A stretch of 64,000 nucleotides of DNA from Skermania sp. ID1734 (GTDB lineage Bacteria; Actinomycetota; Actinomycetes; Mycobacteriales; Mycobacteriaceae), in assembly GCF_007489285.1 (NCBI RefSeq), contig NZ_VLIY01000002.1, positions 310,001 through 374,000 of the forward strand, in the 5' to 3' direction. Under the pieces are notes generated by a model. It did not search any database. It saw only the letters and a program-made list of their open reading frames with translations, and was not told where the DNA came from. Position numbers and translations under genes: made by a program. Below, piece by piece: positions 30,628 to 40,000 of the stretch. Each line of letters starts with the position of its first letter. Position 1 is the stretch's first letter.

Positions 30628-32191
30628 AGATAACCGTCCCGCGGTGCACCGTACGCAGGCACTGTGGATCCTTCGAGTCCGCTTCCAGCCGCGGCAGTGG
30701 AGGCACCCGAGAGCGCGGGTCGGTGGACCACCGTTGCACGGAGTCGCGGGGTGCCGCAACGACGAGATCGTCGGCGTCCCACACCGCATAGGACGCGGGT
30801 GCGCCGGGCACGAGCGTTCCCGCCACTCCGTCACGCACCCCGCCGGCCCGCCACGCGCCGCGGGTGGCGGCCGCGAAGGCGGCGCGCGGCGAAATCGCGA
30901 ACCCCTCGGTCCGGTGATTCACCGCCGCGCGGATGGTGGCCCACGGGCGCAACGGCGCTACCGGCGCGTCCGAACTCAGAGCGAGCGAAACCCCGGCCGC
31001 GGCCAACGGCGCGAACGGATTCATCGACGCGGCGCGGACGCTGCCCAGCCTTCGGGCGTACATGCCGCCGGGGCCACCCCACAGCGCGTCGAATCCTGGC
31101 TGGACACTGGCGATGATCCCCCAGGAACCCAGCTTCTCGATGTGCTCGGGGGCGATCATTTCCAGGTGCTCGACGCGATGCCCGCACGCGGCGACCGCGG
31201 GCGACCCCAATTCAGCGACAACACGCTCGAAGCCGGCCACGACGGCATCGATGGCCGCATCACCGATCGCGTGGAAGCCTGCCTGCATCCCTGCCTCGGT
31301 GCAGGCGCGAACATGCGCGGCAATGGTCGCGTCGTCCAGATAGCTGTTCCCCCTTCCCGCGTGGTCGCAGTACGGTTCCCGCAGCCAGGCCGTGCGCGCG
31401 CCAATCGCGCCGTCGACGAACAGATCCCCGGCCAGTCCATGGGCGCCCGTCGCCGACAGCAACGCGGAAGCCTCCGCGGCCGACGCGACGGCTTCACCCC
31501 AGTACGCGCGGACCTCGACACCGTGGTCGAACGCCAAAAGCTCCACGAGATCGGTGCGTCCATTGATCTCCGGACCCGCGCATTCATGCAGTGCGACAAC
31601 GCCGTTGACTGCCGCGTCGTCCAGGGTATGGCGCCGGGCCCGGTCGCGCTGGGCCTCGGTGAGCGCGCTAAGGGCGGCGCGGCGCACCGCGTGATGGTCT
31701 TCACCCGTGAGCAGGCCGTTTCCGGCGGCTCCAGCTTGGCGCAGCAGCGCTGACGAGCACACCGCCGAATGCGCGTCGATACGCGACAGATAGACGGGTC
31801 GGTTCCCGACGACCTCATCGATTTCGGTGACGGAGGGTGGCCGTGAATCCGGCCAGCGGGAATCGTCCCAGTTCTGTCCCCAGATCAGCGGGTCGGCCGT
31901 CCGTGCCGCATAGGCACGCAATCGATCGAGGCAATCCGGCAGCGACGTCGAGTCGGCCAGATCGAGACCGGTGGCCGCTAGTCCGGTGGCGGTGGTGTGC
32001 ACGTGGGTGTCGACGAAGGCCGGCGCAACGAAGGCGCCATCAAGATCAATGACCTCGGCGTCTGGATGCAGTGCACGGCCTGGTTGATCGGCTCCGACCC
32101 AGACGACAATTCCGTCGGTAACGGCCATGGCCGTCGCGTCCGGCGATGAGGGCGTGTAGATCCGACCGTTGACCAGCAGCTGCGTTCCCAC
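30617..32191 (-). CDS. Amidohydrolase family 3 metal-dependent hydrolase
   Basis: The 524-residue product shows the amidohydrolase 3 architecture: a small beta-sandwich (MGTQLLVNGRIYTP), the first metal ligands in APAFVDTHVHTT (HxH), a TIM barrel with a mid-barrel FHAIGDAAID and GHRVEHLEM, and a late SSDAPVAPLRPW aspartate. It lacks a signal peptide. Members of this group hydrolyse N-substituted formamides, imides and related amides; the substrate here is unknown. It sits between fxsA and lnt in the conserved backbone (Rv2052c position) and its stop codon overlaps the lnt start, indicating translational coupling. Confidence 0.85.
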   Translation of the reverse strand: MGTQLLVNGRIYTPSSPDATAMAVTDGIVVWVGADQPGRALHPDAEVIDLDGAFVAPAFVDTHVHTTATGLAATGLDLADSTSLPDCLDRLRAYAARTADPLIWGQNWDDSRWPDSRPPSVTEIDEVVGNRPVYLSRIDAHSAVCSSALLRQAGAAGNGLLTGEDHHAVRRAALSALTEAQRDRARRHTLDDAAVNGVVALHECAGPEINGRTDLVELLAFDHGVEVRAYWGEAVASAAEASALLSATGAHGLAGDLFVDGAIGARTAWLREPYCDHAGRGNSYLDDATIAAHVRACTEAGMQAGFHAIGDAAIDAVVAGFERVVAELGSPAVAACGHRVEHLEMIAPEHIEKLGSWGIIASVQPGFDALWGGPGGMYARRLGSVRAASMNPFAPLAAAGVSLALSSDAPVAPLRPWATIRAAVNHRTEGFAISPRAAFAAATRGAWRAGGVRDGVAGTLVPGAPASYAVWDADDLVVAAPRDSVQRWSTDPRSRVPPLPRLEADSKDPQCLRTVHRGTVIYAR

Positions 32192-32209
32192 GACAGGTGA
32201 GTCTGCCGG

Positions 32210-32671
32210 TTAGCGATCGGTGACCGGTCGCCAGGTGGAGGAAATCACCTCGCCCTCGATGACCTCGCCGGGTTCATCGACGTACACCCGGGTGCTGCGT
32301 CGCTGCACTGGTGCGCCGAGCTGGCGGGCGCTGAACCTGGCGACGACCGGCCGCACGAGCGCCCGAGTGGGCGGCAGCAGCAGGAGCAGACCAGCCACCG
32401 AGGTCACGATTCCCGGCACGAACATCAGCACCGCTCCCCCGGCCACCAGCGCGCCGTCGGCGAGCGTGCTGCTTTTGGGGCGTCGTTGGCCGTTTAGTGT
32501 GCCGCGCATGGCCTCCATCACATGGCGCCACTGCGACTTGACTAGGGCGGATCCGAGCAGCGAACCCGCAAGGACGGCGAGCACTGCCCACCCCCAGCCG
32601 ACGGCGTGTGCGACGGCGAACAGCGCGACCGCCTCGACGACCACGTACAGGACGAACAGCGGGGCGAGCAT
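32210..32671 (-). CDS. fxsA: FxsA family membrane protein
   Basis: The ATG at 32671, preceded by AAGGA, gives 153 residues. Family features are an N-terminal helix pair (FVLYVVVEAVALFAVAHAVGW, VLAVLAGSLLGSALV), a cytoplasmic SQWRHVMEAMRGTLNGQ and a second pair from DGALVAGGAVLMFVPGIVTSVAGLLLLLPPTRALVRP. In E. coli FxsA eases F-plasmid exclusion of phage T7; the cellular role in actinobacteria is unknown. Its place beside the amidohydrolase and lnt is conserved (Rv2053c). It is 18 bp upstream of the amidohydrolase on the same strand and divergent from tldD. Confidence 0.9.
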   Translation of the reverse strand: MLAPLFVLYVVVEAVALFAVAHAVGWGWAVLAVLAGSLLGSALVKSQWRHVMEAMRGTLNGQRRPKSSTLADGALVAGGAVLMFVPGIVTSVAGLLLLLPPTRALVRPVVARFSARQLGAPVQRRSTRVYVDEPGEVIEGEVISSTWRPVTDR

Positions 32672-32739
32672 GGGAATCCTTCCGGTGTAGCTACCTGGTC
32701 AACGACGAGCCGGCAGCAAAAGTGCCCGGACCCGCTAGC

Positions 32740-34263
32740 GTGTCGGTCGTGGCCTCTCTCGCAACCGTGGATGCCGAGTTCGTCGCGTTGCCGCTGCACG
32801 CTCTCGCGGACGCGGCGCTGTCGACCGCGCGTGCCGCCGGCGCAGAGCACGCCGATCTGCGCGTGCACCGCCTGCTCACCGAGTCGATCCGGTTGCGCGA
32901 CGGCAAGGTGCAAGCGATCACCGACTCCAGCACGCTCGGGTTCGCTGTTCGCGTCTTGGTGGATGGCACGTGGGGTTTCGCCTCACACGCCGAACTGTCG
33001 CCGAACACCGCCGCTGAAACGGCCCGGACCGCGGTTTTCGTTGCGACCCGACTGCGTCGGCTGAACCGGGAACGGGTCCAACCCGCCGACGAGCCTGTCT
33101 ACCCGAATGCCCAGTGGGTCTCGACGTACGAGATCGATCCGTTCACTGTGCCGACGGTTGACAAGGTGGATCTGCTCGCGACCTACAGCGACCGGCTGCT
33201 GGCCGCCGACGGTGTCGACCATGTGACCGCACATGTGCTGACCGTCAAGGAGCAGACCTTCTACGCCGACCTGGCGGGCTCGTCGATCGTTCAGCAGCGG
33301 GTGCGGCTGCATCCGCAACTCGAGGCGGTCACGGTCGACCAGGAGGCCGGTGAATTCGAAACCATGCGCACGCTGGCACCGCCGGTGGGACGCGGCTGGG
33401 AGTATGTCGCCGACGACGCGGTGTGGGATTGGGGCGGTGAACTCGAGCGGATCCCGCACTGGCTGGCGGAAAAGGTGCTGGCGCCGACGGTTACCGCCGG
33501 TGCGACCGATCTGGTGATCGACCCGACGAATCTGTGGCTGACGATTCACGAGTCGATCGGCCACGCGACGGAATACGACCGGGCGATTGGTTACGAATCA
33601 GCCTATGCGGGAACCTCTTTCGCAACGCCGGACAAGCTCGGTACGTTGCAATACGGGACCGCGATCATGAACGTCACCGCCGACCGAACCGAACCATACG
33701 GGTTGGCCAGCGTCGGCTACGACGATGAGGGCGTCGCGAGCCAGCGGTGGGACCTGGTGCGTGACGGCGTGCTGGTCGGCTATCAACTCGACCGCGAGTT
33801 CGCGCCGCGGCTGGGTCTGGCCCGCTCGAACGGCTGCTCCTATGCGGATTCGCCGCACCACGTGCCGATTCAGCGAATGGCGAACGTCTCGCTCCAGCCG
33901 GGCAGCGACGAACTGAGCACCGCGGATCTGATTGCCCAGGTGGACAACGGGATCTACATCGTCGGCGACAAGAGTTGGTCTATTGACATGCAGCGCTACA
34001 ACTTTCAGTTTACCGGTCAGCGGTTCTTCCGGATCCGCAACGGCCGCCTCGATGGCCAGCTTCGCGATGTTGCCTACCAGGCCACCACCACGGATTTCTG
34101 GGGCTCGATGACCGCCATCGGCGGGCGGGAGACGTGGCGGCTCGGCGGCGCATTCAATTGCGGCAAAGCGCAACCCGGTCAGGTGGCGGCGGTCAGTCAC
34201 GGGTGTCCGTCGGCGCTGTTTCGGGGTGTGAATGTGTTGAATGCGCGGGAGGAGGCGAGATGA
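32740..34263 (+). CDS. tldD: TldD-type metalloprotease subunit
   Basis: A GTG at 32740 is the best start (507 residues); a GTG at 32749 is also possible, and the upstream in-frame extension crosses the fxsA start. The active-site motif HExxxH is present as HESIGHATE at about residues 271-279, and the N-terminal PmbA/TldD domain is complete. TldD pairs with the TldE/PmbA protein to form a heterodimeric zinc protease; in E. coli it matures microcin B17 and degrades CcdA antitoxin. Its stop codon forms ATGA with the first of three tandem mini-ORFs that separate it from pmbA. Confidence 0.92.
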   Translation: MSVVASLATVDAEFVALPLHALADAALSTARAAGAEHADLRVHRLLTESIRLRDGKVQAITDSSTLGFAVRVLVDGTWGFASHAELSPNTAAETARTAVFVATRLRRLNRERVQPADEPVYPNAQWVSTYEIDPFTVPTVDKVDLLATYSDRLLAADGVDHVTAHVLTVKEQTFYADLAGSSIVQQRVRLHPQLEAVTVDQEAGEFETMRTLAPPVGRGWEYVADDAVWDWGGELERIPHWLAEKVLAPTVTAGATDLVIDPTNLWLTIHESIGHATEYDRAIGYESAYAGTSFATPDKLGTLQYGTAIMNVTADRTEPYGLASVGYDDEGVASQRWDLVRDGVLVGYQLDREFAPRLGLARSNGCSYADSPHHVPIQRMANVSLQPGSDELSTADLIAQVDNGIYIVGDKSWSIDMQRYNFQFTGQRFFRIRNGRLDGQLRDVAYQATTTDFWGSMTAIGGRETWRLGGAFNCGKAQPGQVAAVSHGCPSALFRGVNVLNAREEAR

Positions 34264-34331
34264 GCGAGCATCGAGCGCTCATCGGAGCCGACCGGGTGTG
34301 GGTGTCCCGCAAGGCACAGGAGGCGAGATGA
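34260..34331 (+). CDS. Tandem mini-ORF 1 (23 codons)
   Basis: The ATG overlaps the tldD stop as ATGA and follows GGAGGCGAG. The peptide begins MSEHRALIGADRVW and ends RKAQEAR. Its end resembles the tldD C-terminus (AREEAR), which suggests the unit grew by duplicating the gene junction. It may act only through translation itself rather than as a peptide. Confidence 0.45.
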   Translation: MSEHRALIGADRVWVSRKAQEAR

Positions 34332-34399
34332 GCGAGAATCGAGCGCTCATCGGAGCCGACCGGGTGCGGGTGTCCCGCAAGGCACAGGAGGCGAGATGA
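34328..34399 (+). CDS. Tandem mini-ORF 2 (23 codons)
   Basis: It starts with an ATG that overlaps the stop of mini-ORF 1 as ATGA and has AGGAGG four bases upstream. The peptide begins MSENRALIGADRVR and ends RKAQEAR, and appears identical to mini-ORF 3. It is the central link of the chain of coupled reading frames between tldD and pmbA. Confidence 0.45.
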   Translation: MSENRALIGADRVRVSRKAQEAR

Positions 34400-34467
34400 G
34401 CGAGAATCGAGCGCTCATCGGAGCCGACCGGGTGCGGGTGTCCCGCAAGGCACAGGAGGCGAGATGA
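34396..34467 (+). CDS. Tandem mini-ORF 3 (23 codons)
   Basis: Its ATG overlaps the stop of mini-ORF 2 and its own TGA overlaps the pmbA ATG at 34464. The ribosome site of pmbA (AGGAGGCGAG) is therefore inside this frame, so pmbA translation can be coupled to it. Confidence 0.45.
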   Translation: MSENRALIGADRVRVSRKAQEAR

Positions 34468-35834
34468 TTTCTCCTCAGGAACTCACTGAGTACGCTCTGA
34501 AAACCTCGCGGGCCGACGAGACGATCGTGATGGTCACCGACAGCAGCGAAGCATCGCTGCGGTGGGCGGGCAATTCGATGACCACCAATGGCGTTTCGAC
34601 TTCGCGCCGATGGACGGTTGTGGCGATCGTGCACGACCGGGACACCAGCCGGGTCGGGACCATGACCTCGACCAGCGTGGACGTCGACGATATCGAGGCG
34701 ATGGTTCGGGCAGCCGAGACGGCGGCCGCGGACGCCCGCCCTGCCGAGGACGCGATGCCGCTGATTGTCGGTGACGCCGAAGCCAACTGGGGAAACCCTG
34801 CAGCGCACACGGACATCGAGGTTTTCGCGGAAGTGGCGCGGGCTTTGGAAGCCGGTTTCGATGGCTCGGACAAACTCTATGGATTCGCTCACCACCAGCT
34901 TGACTCGCTGTGGTTGGCCACTTCGACGGGGATTCGCCGCCACCATGTGCAACCAACTGGGTCGGTGGAAGTCAATGGCAAACGTGATTTCGGTAGTCAT
35001 GTGGGCAGCGCGTGGGTCGGGGCAGCCACGCGCGACTTCCGCGACGTACGTGTCGATGATTTATTGGCCCAGTTGGCTACTCGACTGGACTGGTCGGCTC
35101 ACACCGTGGACCTGCCCGCGGGCAAGTACGAGACGCTGCTCCCGCCGTCGGCGGTTGCAGACTTGCTGATCTATCTGGCGTGGACCATGGAGGGGCGGGG
35201 CGCGCAGGAAGGGCACACGGCACTGTCGCGGCCTGGCGGGACGCGGGTGGGTGAGCGGCTCACCGATGTGCCGTTGACCTTGTGCTCCGACCCGGCGGCG
35301 CCGGAGTTGGAATTCACGCCCTTCGTTGCGACGGCGGCGTCGACCGACGCGGTGTCGGTGTTCGACAATGGGATGCCGATCGAGCGGGTGGACTGGATTC
35401 GTGACGGCGTGATCAATGCCTTGGCTTATCCGCGTGCCGCCGCAGCGGAATTCGACGCGCCCGTGGCGGTCCCCGGCGACAACTTGGTGTTGACGGGCGG
35501 TTCGGATGCGTCACTGGAAGACATGGTCACGCATACCGAGCGCGGGCTGGTTTTGACGACCCTGTGGTACATCCGTGAGGTCGATCCGGCGACGCTGCTG
35601 CTGACCGGTCTCACCCGGGACGGTGTTTATCTTGTCGAAGACGGACGAATCAGTGCTGCGGTCAACAACTTCCGCTTCAACGAGAGTCCGCTCGATTTGT
35701 TACGACGAGTCACCGAGGCGGGCGTGACCACTCGAACATTACCGCGGGAGTGGAAAGACTGGTTCACGCGCACGGCCATGCCACCGTTGCGAATTCCCGA
35801 CTTCCACATGTCGTCGGTGAGCCAGGCAACCTAG
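34464..35834 (+). CDS. pmbA: TldE/PmbA-type partner of TldD
   Basis: The ATG at 34464 lies four bases after AGGAGG and overlaps the stop of the last mini-ORF; the product is 456 residues. It has the PmbA/TldD fold but lacks the HExxxH metal motif, as expected for the non-catalytic TldE subunit; where TldD has the active site this protein reads IYLAWTMEGRGAQEGHTAL. TldE forms a heterodimer with TldD, and the complex degrades unfolded peptides threaded through its cavity. One-to-one production may be tuned by the tandem units upstream. The gene is the last of its operon and is convergent with a PPOX gene, separated by one base. Confidence 0.9.
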   Translation: MISPQELTEYALKTSRADETIVMVTDSSEASLRWAGNSMTTNGVSTSRRWTVVAIVHDRDTSRVGTMTSTSVDVDDIEAMVRAAETAAADARPAEDAMPLIVGDAEANWGNPAAHTDIEVFAEVARALEAGFDGSDKLYGFAHHQLDSLWLATSTGIRRHHVQPTGSVEVNGKRDFGSHVGSAWVGAATRDFRDVRVDDLLAQLATRLDWSAHTVDLPAGKYETLLPPSAVADLLIYLAWTMEGRGAQEGHTALSRPGGTRVGERLTDVPLTLCSDPAAPELEFTPFVATAASTDAVSVFDNGMPIERVDWIRDGVINALAYPRAAAAEFDAPVAVPGDNLVLTGGSDASLEDMVTHTERGLVLTTLWYIREVDPATLLLTGLTRDGVYLVEDGRISAAVNNFRFNESPLDLLRRVTEAGVTTRTLPREWKDWFTRTAMPPLRIPDFHMSSVSQAT

Positions 35835-35835
35835 T

Positions 35836-36216
35836 TCACGCAGCGACGATCTCGATGCCTACGGTGCCCGATTTGCCGCGCCGAAGAATGCTGCCCTGCA
35901 CGGTCAGCCAGCCCAGGATGCCGTATTTCTTGCGGAGCAGGTCGCGTACGCGGTCGGTGCCCTGCCCGTCCAAAATCGTCGCCGAGCCGTCGATGGCCTC
36001 GCCGGACGGTGTGCCGCGCATATCGCACGCGGCGACCGTCACCTTCGGGTTTCGCTTGATTCGCTTGACCTTCCAGGAATCTGTTGGCGTCCAGACGTAC
36101 AGGCGTTCACCGTCGCGGGCACCCCACAGCGGTGTGCCGACGGGCGTGCCGTCCTTTTTGAAGGTGGTCAGCAGGACGTACTTGGCGTCACCGGCCGCGC
36201 CGAAGGGGTTCGTCAT
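35836..36216 (-). CDS. PPOX-class F420-dependent oxidoreductase
   Basis: The ATG at 36216 gives 126 residues; longer frames upstream overlap the deaminase gene. The split beta-barrel of the flavin/F420-binding PPOX family is recognisable: KYVLLTTFKKDGTPVGTPLWGARDGERLYVWT at the N-terminus, SWKVKRIKRNPKVTVAACD in the middle and a C-terminal RKKYGILGWLTVQGS. Mycobacterial relatives (Rv1155 type) bind F420 or FMN; the substrate is unknown. It follows the deaminase gene by 10 bp on the same strand. Confidence 0.85.
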   Translation of the reverse strand: MTNPFGAAGDAKYVLLTTFKKDGTPVGTPLWGARDGERLYVWTPTDSWKVKRIKRNPKVTVAACDMRGTPSGEAIDGSATILDGQGTDRVRDLLRKKYGILGWLTVQGSILRRGKSGTVGIEIVAA

Positions 36217-36226
36217 GGACGCCACC

Positions 36227-36706
36227 CTAGTGGCCCGTCCGGAAGCGCACATGTAGTGCGTGGATGTCCTCGACGAGTTCGGGCACCGGGCCGAACACCG
36301 CGGCAGACGGAACGACCTCGTTGATGGCCAGGGCCCGCACCGGTGCGGCGGGCACTCCCAGGGCGGTGAGCCATTCGGTGAGTTGCGTCGCCGAGGCAAC
36401 GTAGACGATGCGCCCTAGCCGCACCCAGCCGTGTGCGGCCGCGCACATCGGGCAATGCTCGCCGGAGGTGTAGACCGTGCAGTCGAGACGTTCCTCGGGC
36501 GTGAGATTCTCCGCGGCCCAGCGGGCCAGGGCGAATTCGGGATGGCGGGTGTGGTCGCCGCCGCCTACCCGATTGCGGTCTTCGGCTAGCACCTCGCCGT
36601 CGGCCGAGACGAGCACGGACCCGAAGGGCTCGTCGCCGGCGTTAAGAGCTTCCTCGGCCAGTTCGATGCAGCGGCGCAGGTGTCGGAGGTCGTTGGCGTC
36701 AACCAT
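36227..36706 (-). CDS. Zinc-dependent nucleoside/nucleobase deaminase family protein
   Basis: The product is 159 residues from an ATG at 36706; a GTG at 36712 overlaps the upstream YCII stop as GTGA and is an alternative. The cytidine-deaminase fold is marked by HPEFALARW (His-x-Glu, zinc ligand and proton shuttle) and EHCPMCAAAHGW (Cys-x-x-Cys zinc ligands). The alternation of DANDLRHLRRCIELAEEAL and DEPFGSVLV resembles guanine and tRNA-adenosine deaminases. The true substrate is unknown. It belongs to a small operon with the YCII and PPOX genes. Confidence 0.8.
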   Translation of the reverse strand: MVDANDLRHLRRCIELAEEALNAGDEPFGSVLVSADGEVLAEDRNRVGGGDHTRHPEFALARWAAENLTPEERLDCTVYTSGEHCPMCAAAHGWVRLGRIVYVASATQLTEWLTALGVPAAPVRALAINEVVPSAAVFGPVPELVEDIHALHVRFRTGH

Positions 36707-36708
36707 GA

Positions 36709-37047
36709 TCACTGCGGAAGCGCGTCGCCGGGAAAGCTGCGGGTGCCGACCAACTCGTAGGTGAATATCCCCGCCTGCACGCCCGGATCACCGTCCATGA
36801 TCTGCCGGGCCTCGTCGATATCAGCGTCAAGGATGCCCACCCCTGACCAGATCTCGTGGTCGCGGATCGGGCAGACAATGACCAACTTGCCCTCCTCGCG
36901 CAGCGCGAAATTGCGCCGACCATGCTCCCAGATGATCTTTTGTGCCTCCGGATCCATGATTGCGGCCGTTTTCTTCAGCAAGACGACGGTGTACGGCCGC
37001 GTCTTGCCCATCATTTCCCGCATGAACTCGTCGGTGATGGTCATCAT
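36709..37047 (-). CDS. YCII-domain protein
   Basis: A 112-residue protein from an ATG at 37047 (or the next ATG at 37044). It has the ferredoxin-like YCII fold: PYTVVLLKKTAAIMDPEAQKIIWEHGRRNFALREEGKL, then GVGILDADIDEARQIMDGDPGVQAGIFTYEL, with a His-Asp pair typical of the family. YCII proteins are small dimeric enzymes or ligand-binding proteins of mostly unknown function. It is first in the run YCII, deaminase, PPOX and ends in an overlap with the deaminase start. The 28 bp before it separate it from cobN. Confidence 0.8.
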   Translation of the reverse strand: MMTITDEFMREMMGKTRPYTVVLLKKTAAIMDPEAQKIIWEHGRRNFALREEGKLVIVCPIRDHEIWSGVGILDADIDEARQIMDGDPGVQAGIFTYELVGTRSFPGDALPQ

Positions 37048-37075
37048 TCAGGCATAGCACAAAACGGGCACGGTG

Positions 37076-40000
37076 CTACTCGAGCTCGCCCTCGGTTTCC
37101 AGGTACACCTGCCGCAGTGCATTGAGGAGGTCCGGATCCGGTTCCTGCCACATGTCCCGCTCGACCGCCTCGAGCAACCGCTCGGCGATGCCGTGCAGTG
37201 CCCACGGATTGGACTGGTTCATGAATGCGCGGTTCTGTTCATCCAGAACATAACTCTCGGTGAGCTTCTCATACATCCAGTCGGCCACCACGTTGGTTGT
37301 GGCGTCGTAACCGAACAGGTAGTCGACTGTCGCGGCCATTTCGAACGCGCCCTTGTAGCCGTGTCGGCGCATGGCTTCGAGCCAGCGCGGATTGACCACC
37401 CGAGACCGAAACACTCGCGCGGTTTCCTCGGAAAGCGTTCGGGTGCGCACGGATTCGGGCCGGGTGCTGTCGCCGATATAGGCCTCGGGGTCGTTGCCGG
37501 TGAGCGCGCGCACGGTCGCGACCATGCCACCGTGGTACTGAAAGTAGTCGTCGGAGTCGGCGATGTCGTGTTCGCGGGTGTCGGTGTTCTTGGCGGCCAC
37601 CGCAATTCGGCGGTAGGCGGTGCGCATGTCGTCGGCTGCCGGTGCGCCGTCGAGTCCGCGGCCGTACGCGTAACCGCCCCACGTGGTGTAAACCTGCGCG
37701 AGATCGTCGTCGCTGCGCCAACTCTTCGAATCGATCAACTGCAGCAACCCGGCGCCGTAGGTGCCCGGCTTGGAGCCGAAGATGCGGGTAGTGGCGCGGC
37801 GCTCGTCGCCGTGGGCGTCCAGATCTGCCTGGGCGTGGGCGCGGATGTAGTTGCGCTCGGCAGGCTCGTCCAGCGCCGCCACCAACCGGACCGCGTCGTC
37901 CAGCATCGCCAAGACATGTGGAAAGGCATCCCGGAAGAAGCCGCTGATCCGCACCGTCACGTCGATCCGCGGCCTGCCGAGTTCGTCGAGATCGATCACT
38001 TCCAGCGACACCACACGGCGACTGGCCTCGTCCCATGCCGGTCGAACCCCAAGCAGGGCAAGCACTTCAGCGATATCGTCACCCGAGGTGCGCATCGCGG
38101 AGGTCCCCCACACGGACAACCCGACCGACCGCGGGTACTCGCCGTGATCGGTGCAGTACCGCTGCAGCAGCGAGTCGGCCATTGCTTGGCCGGTTTCCCA
38201 TGCCAGTCGCGACGGAATGGCCTTGGGGTCGACGGAGTAGAAGTTGCGGCCGGTCGGTAGGACGTTGACCAGCCCGCGCAGCGGCGACCCGCTGGGGCCG
38301 GCTGGAATGTAGCCGCCGTCGAGAGCATGCAGCACCCGCTGAATCTCCAGGCTGGTCCGGCGCAGTCTCGGCACGACCTCGGTCGCCGCAAATTTCAGCA
38401 CTTCCGCGACGTGCGGGTCGCCGACCGGTATGGCTTGCGGATCCCAGTCCGCAGCAGCGAGTTTGGCGACAAGCTCACGCGCGCGAGCTTCGATTTCGTC
38501 GACGCGCTCGCGGGCGGCGTCGTCGGCCAGGCCCAGCGCGTCCCGCAGCCCCGGCAATGCTGATGCGCCGCCCCAGATTTGGCGGGCACGAAGCATGGCC
38601 AGCACGAGGTCGATCTCGGCCTCGCCCTCCGGTGCTGCCCCGAGGATATGCAGGCCGTCGCGGATCTGCACATCCTTGATTTCGCACAGCCAGCCGTCGA
38701 CGTGCAGCAGCACGTCGTCGAAGCTGTCCTCGTCGGGCTGCTCGGTGAGGCCGAGGTCGTGGTCCATCTTCGCCGCGCGCAGCAGGGTCCAGATCTGTTG
38801 GCGGATGGCGGGTAGCTTGGCTGGGTCGAGCGCGGCGATATTTTGGTGCTCGTCGAGGAGCTGTTCCAATCGGGCGATGTCGCCGTAGCTTTCGGCGCGG
38901 GCCATCGGCGGGATCAGGTGGTCGACCAGTGTGGCGTGTGCCCGCCGCTTGGCCTGGCTGCCCTCCCCCGGGTCGTTGACCAGGAACGGGTAGATCAGCG
39001 GCAGATCACCCAGCGCCGCATCGGTCGCGCACGCCGCGGACATGCCGACGGTCTTTCCGGGCAGCCATTCCAGGTTGCCGTGCTTGCCCAGGTGAATCAT
39101 CGCGTCGGCGCCGAACTCGTCGGCCAGCCAGCGGTAGGCGGCCAGGTAGTGGTGACTCGGCGGCAGATCCGGATCGTGGTAGATCGCCACCGGGTTCTCC
39201 CCGAAACCGCGCGGCGGCTGCACCATGATCGCGAGGTTGCCGAACTGCAAAGCGGCAATGACGATTTCACCGTCGCGGTCGCGGGAGCGGTCGACGAACA
39301 ACTCGCCCGGCGGCGGACCCCAATGCTCGACGATTGCGTCTTTGAGCTCGGCGGGCAGCGTGTCGAACCACGCGCGGTACCTGGCGGCGGAGACCCGAAT
39401 CGGATTGGCTTCCAACTGGTCCGACGTGAGCCAATCGGGGTCCTGGCCGCCCGCGGCGATGAGTGCGTGGATCAGTGCGTCGCCGTCGCCGGCGTCGAGG
39501 CCTGGAATCGGTTCCGCACCGAAGTCGTAACCTGCCAAACGCATTTCCTCCAGCAGGCGGATCGCGCTGCGGGGCGTGTCGAGGCCCACCGCATTACCGA
39601 TCCGGGCATGCTTGGTGGGATAGGCCGACAGCATCAACGCGACCTTCTTGTCTGCGGCCGGGATGTGGCGCAGCCGAGCGTGTTTGACGGCGATGCCTGC
39701 CACGCGCGCAGCGCGCTCGGCGTCGGGCTCGTACCGGGACAGGCCGTCCGCGTCGAATTCCTTGAACGAGAACGGGACAGTGATGATGCGCCCGTCGAAC
39801 TCGGGCACCGCGACTTGGGTGGCGACGTCGAGGGGCGACAACCCGTCGTCGTTGCCGACCCAGGTGGCGCGCCCGCTGGTTAGGCACAGGGCCTGCAGGA
39901 TCGGCACGTCGAGTTCGGCCAGCGCACCGATGTCCCAGGCGCCGTCATCGCCCCCGGCTGACGCGGTGGCCGGGGTGGTGCCACCGGCCGCCAGCACGGT

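Larger units (their letters stand above)
34252..34467 (+). repeat. Three tandem 68-bp units between tldD and pmbA
   Basis: Units lie at 34252-34319, 34320-34387 and 34388-34455, followed by the first 12 bases of a fourth unit that reads into the pmbA start at 34464. Units 2 and 3 appear identical; unit 1 differs at two bases (a-to-c near 34269 and c-to-t at 34299). Each unit supplies AGGAGG (except that the first borrows it from the tldD end), a start codon and 23 codons. An internal inverted repeat ATGAGCG/CGCTCAT spans the start codon of each unit. Confidence 0.97.

Noticed and set aside
34252-34455. Could the 68-bp units be a CRISPR-like or minisatellite array?
   Set aside because: The units are contiguous, without unique spacers, and exactly fit coupled 23-codon frames; it is a coding-type tandem repeat.
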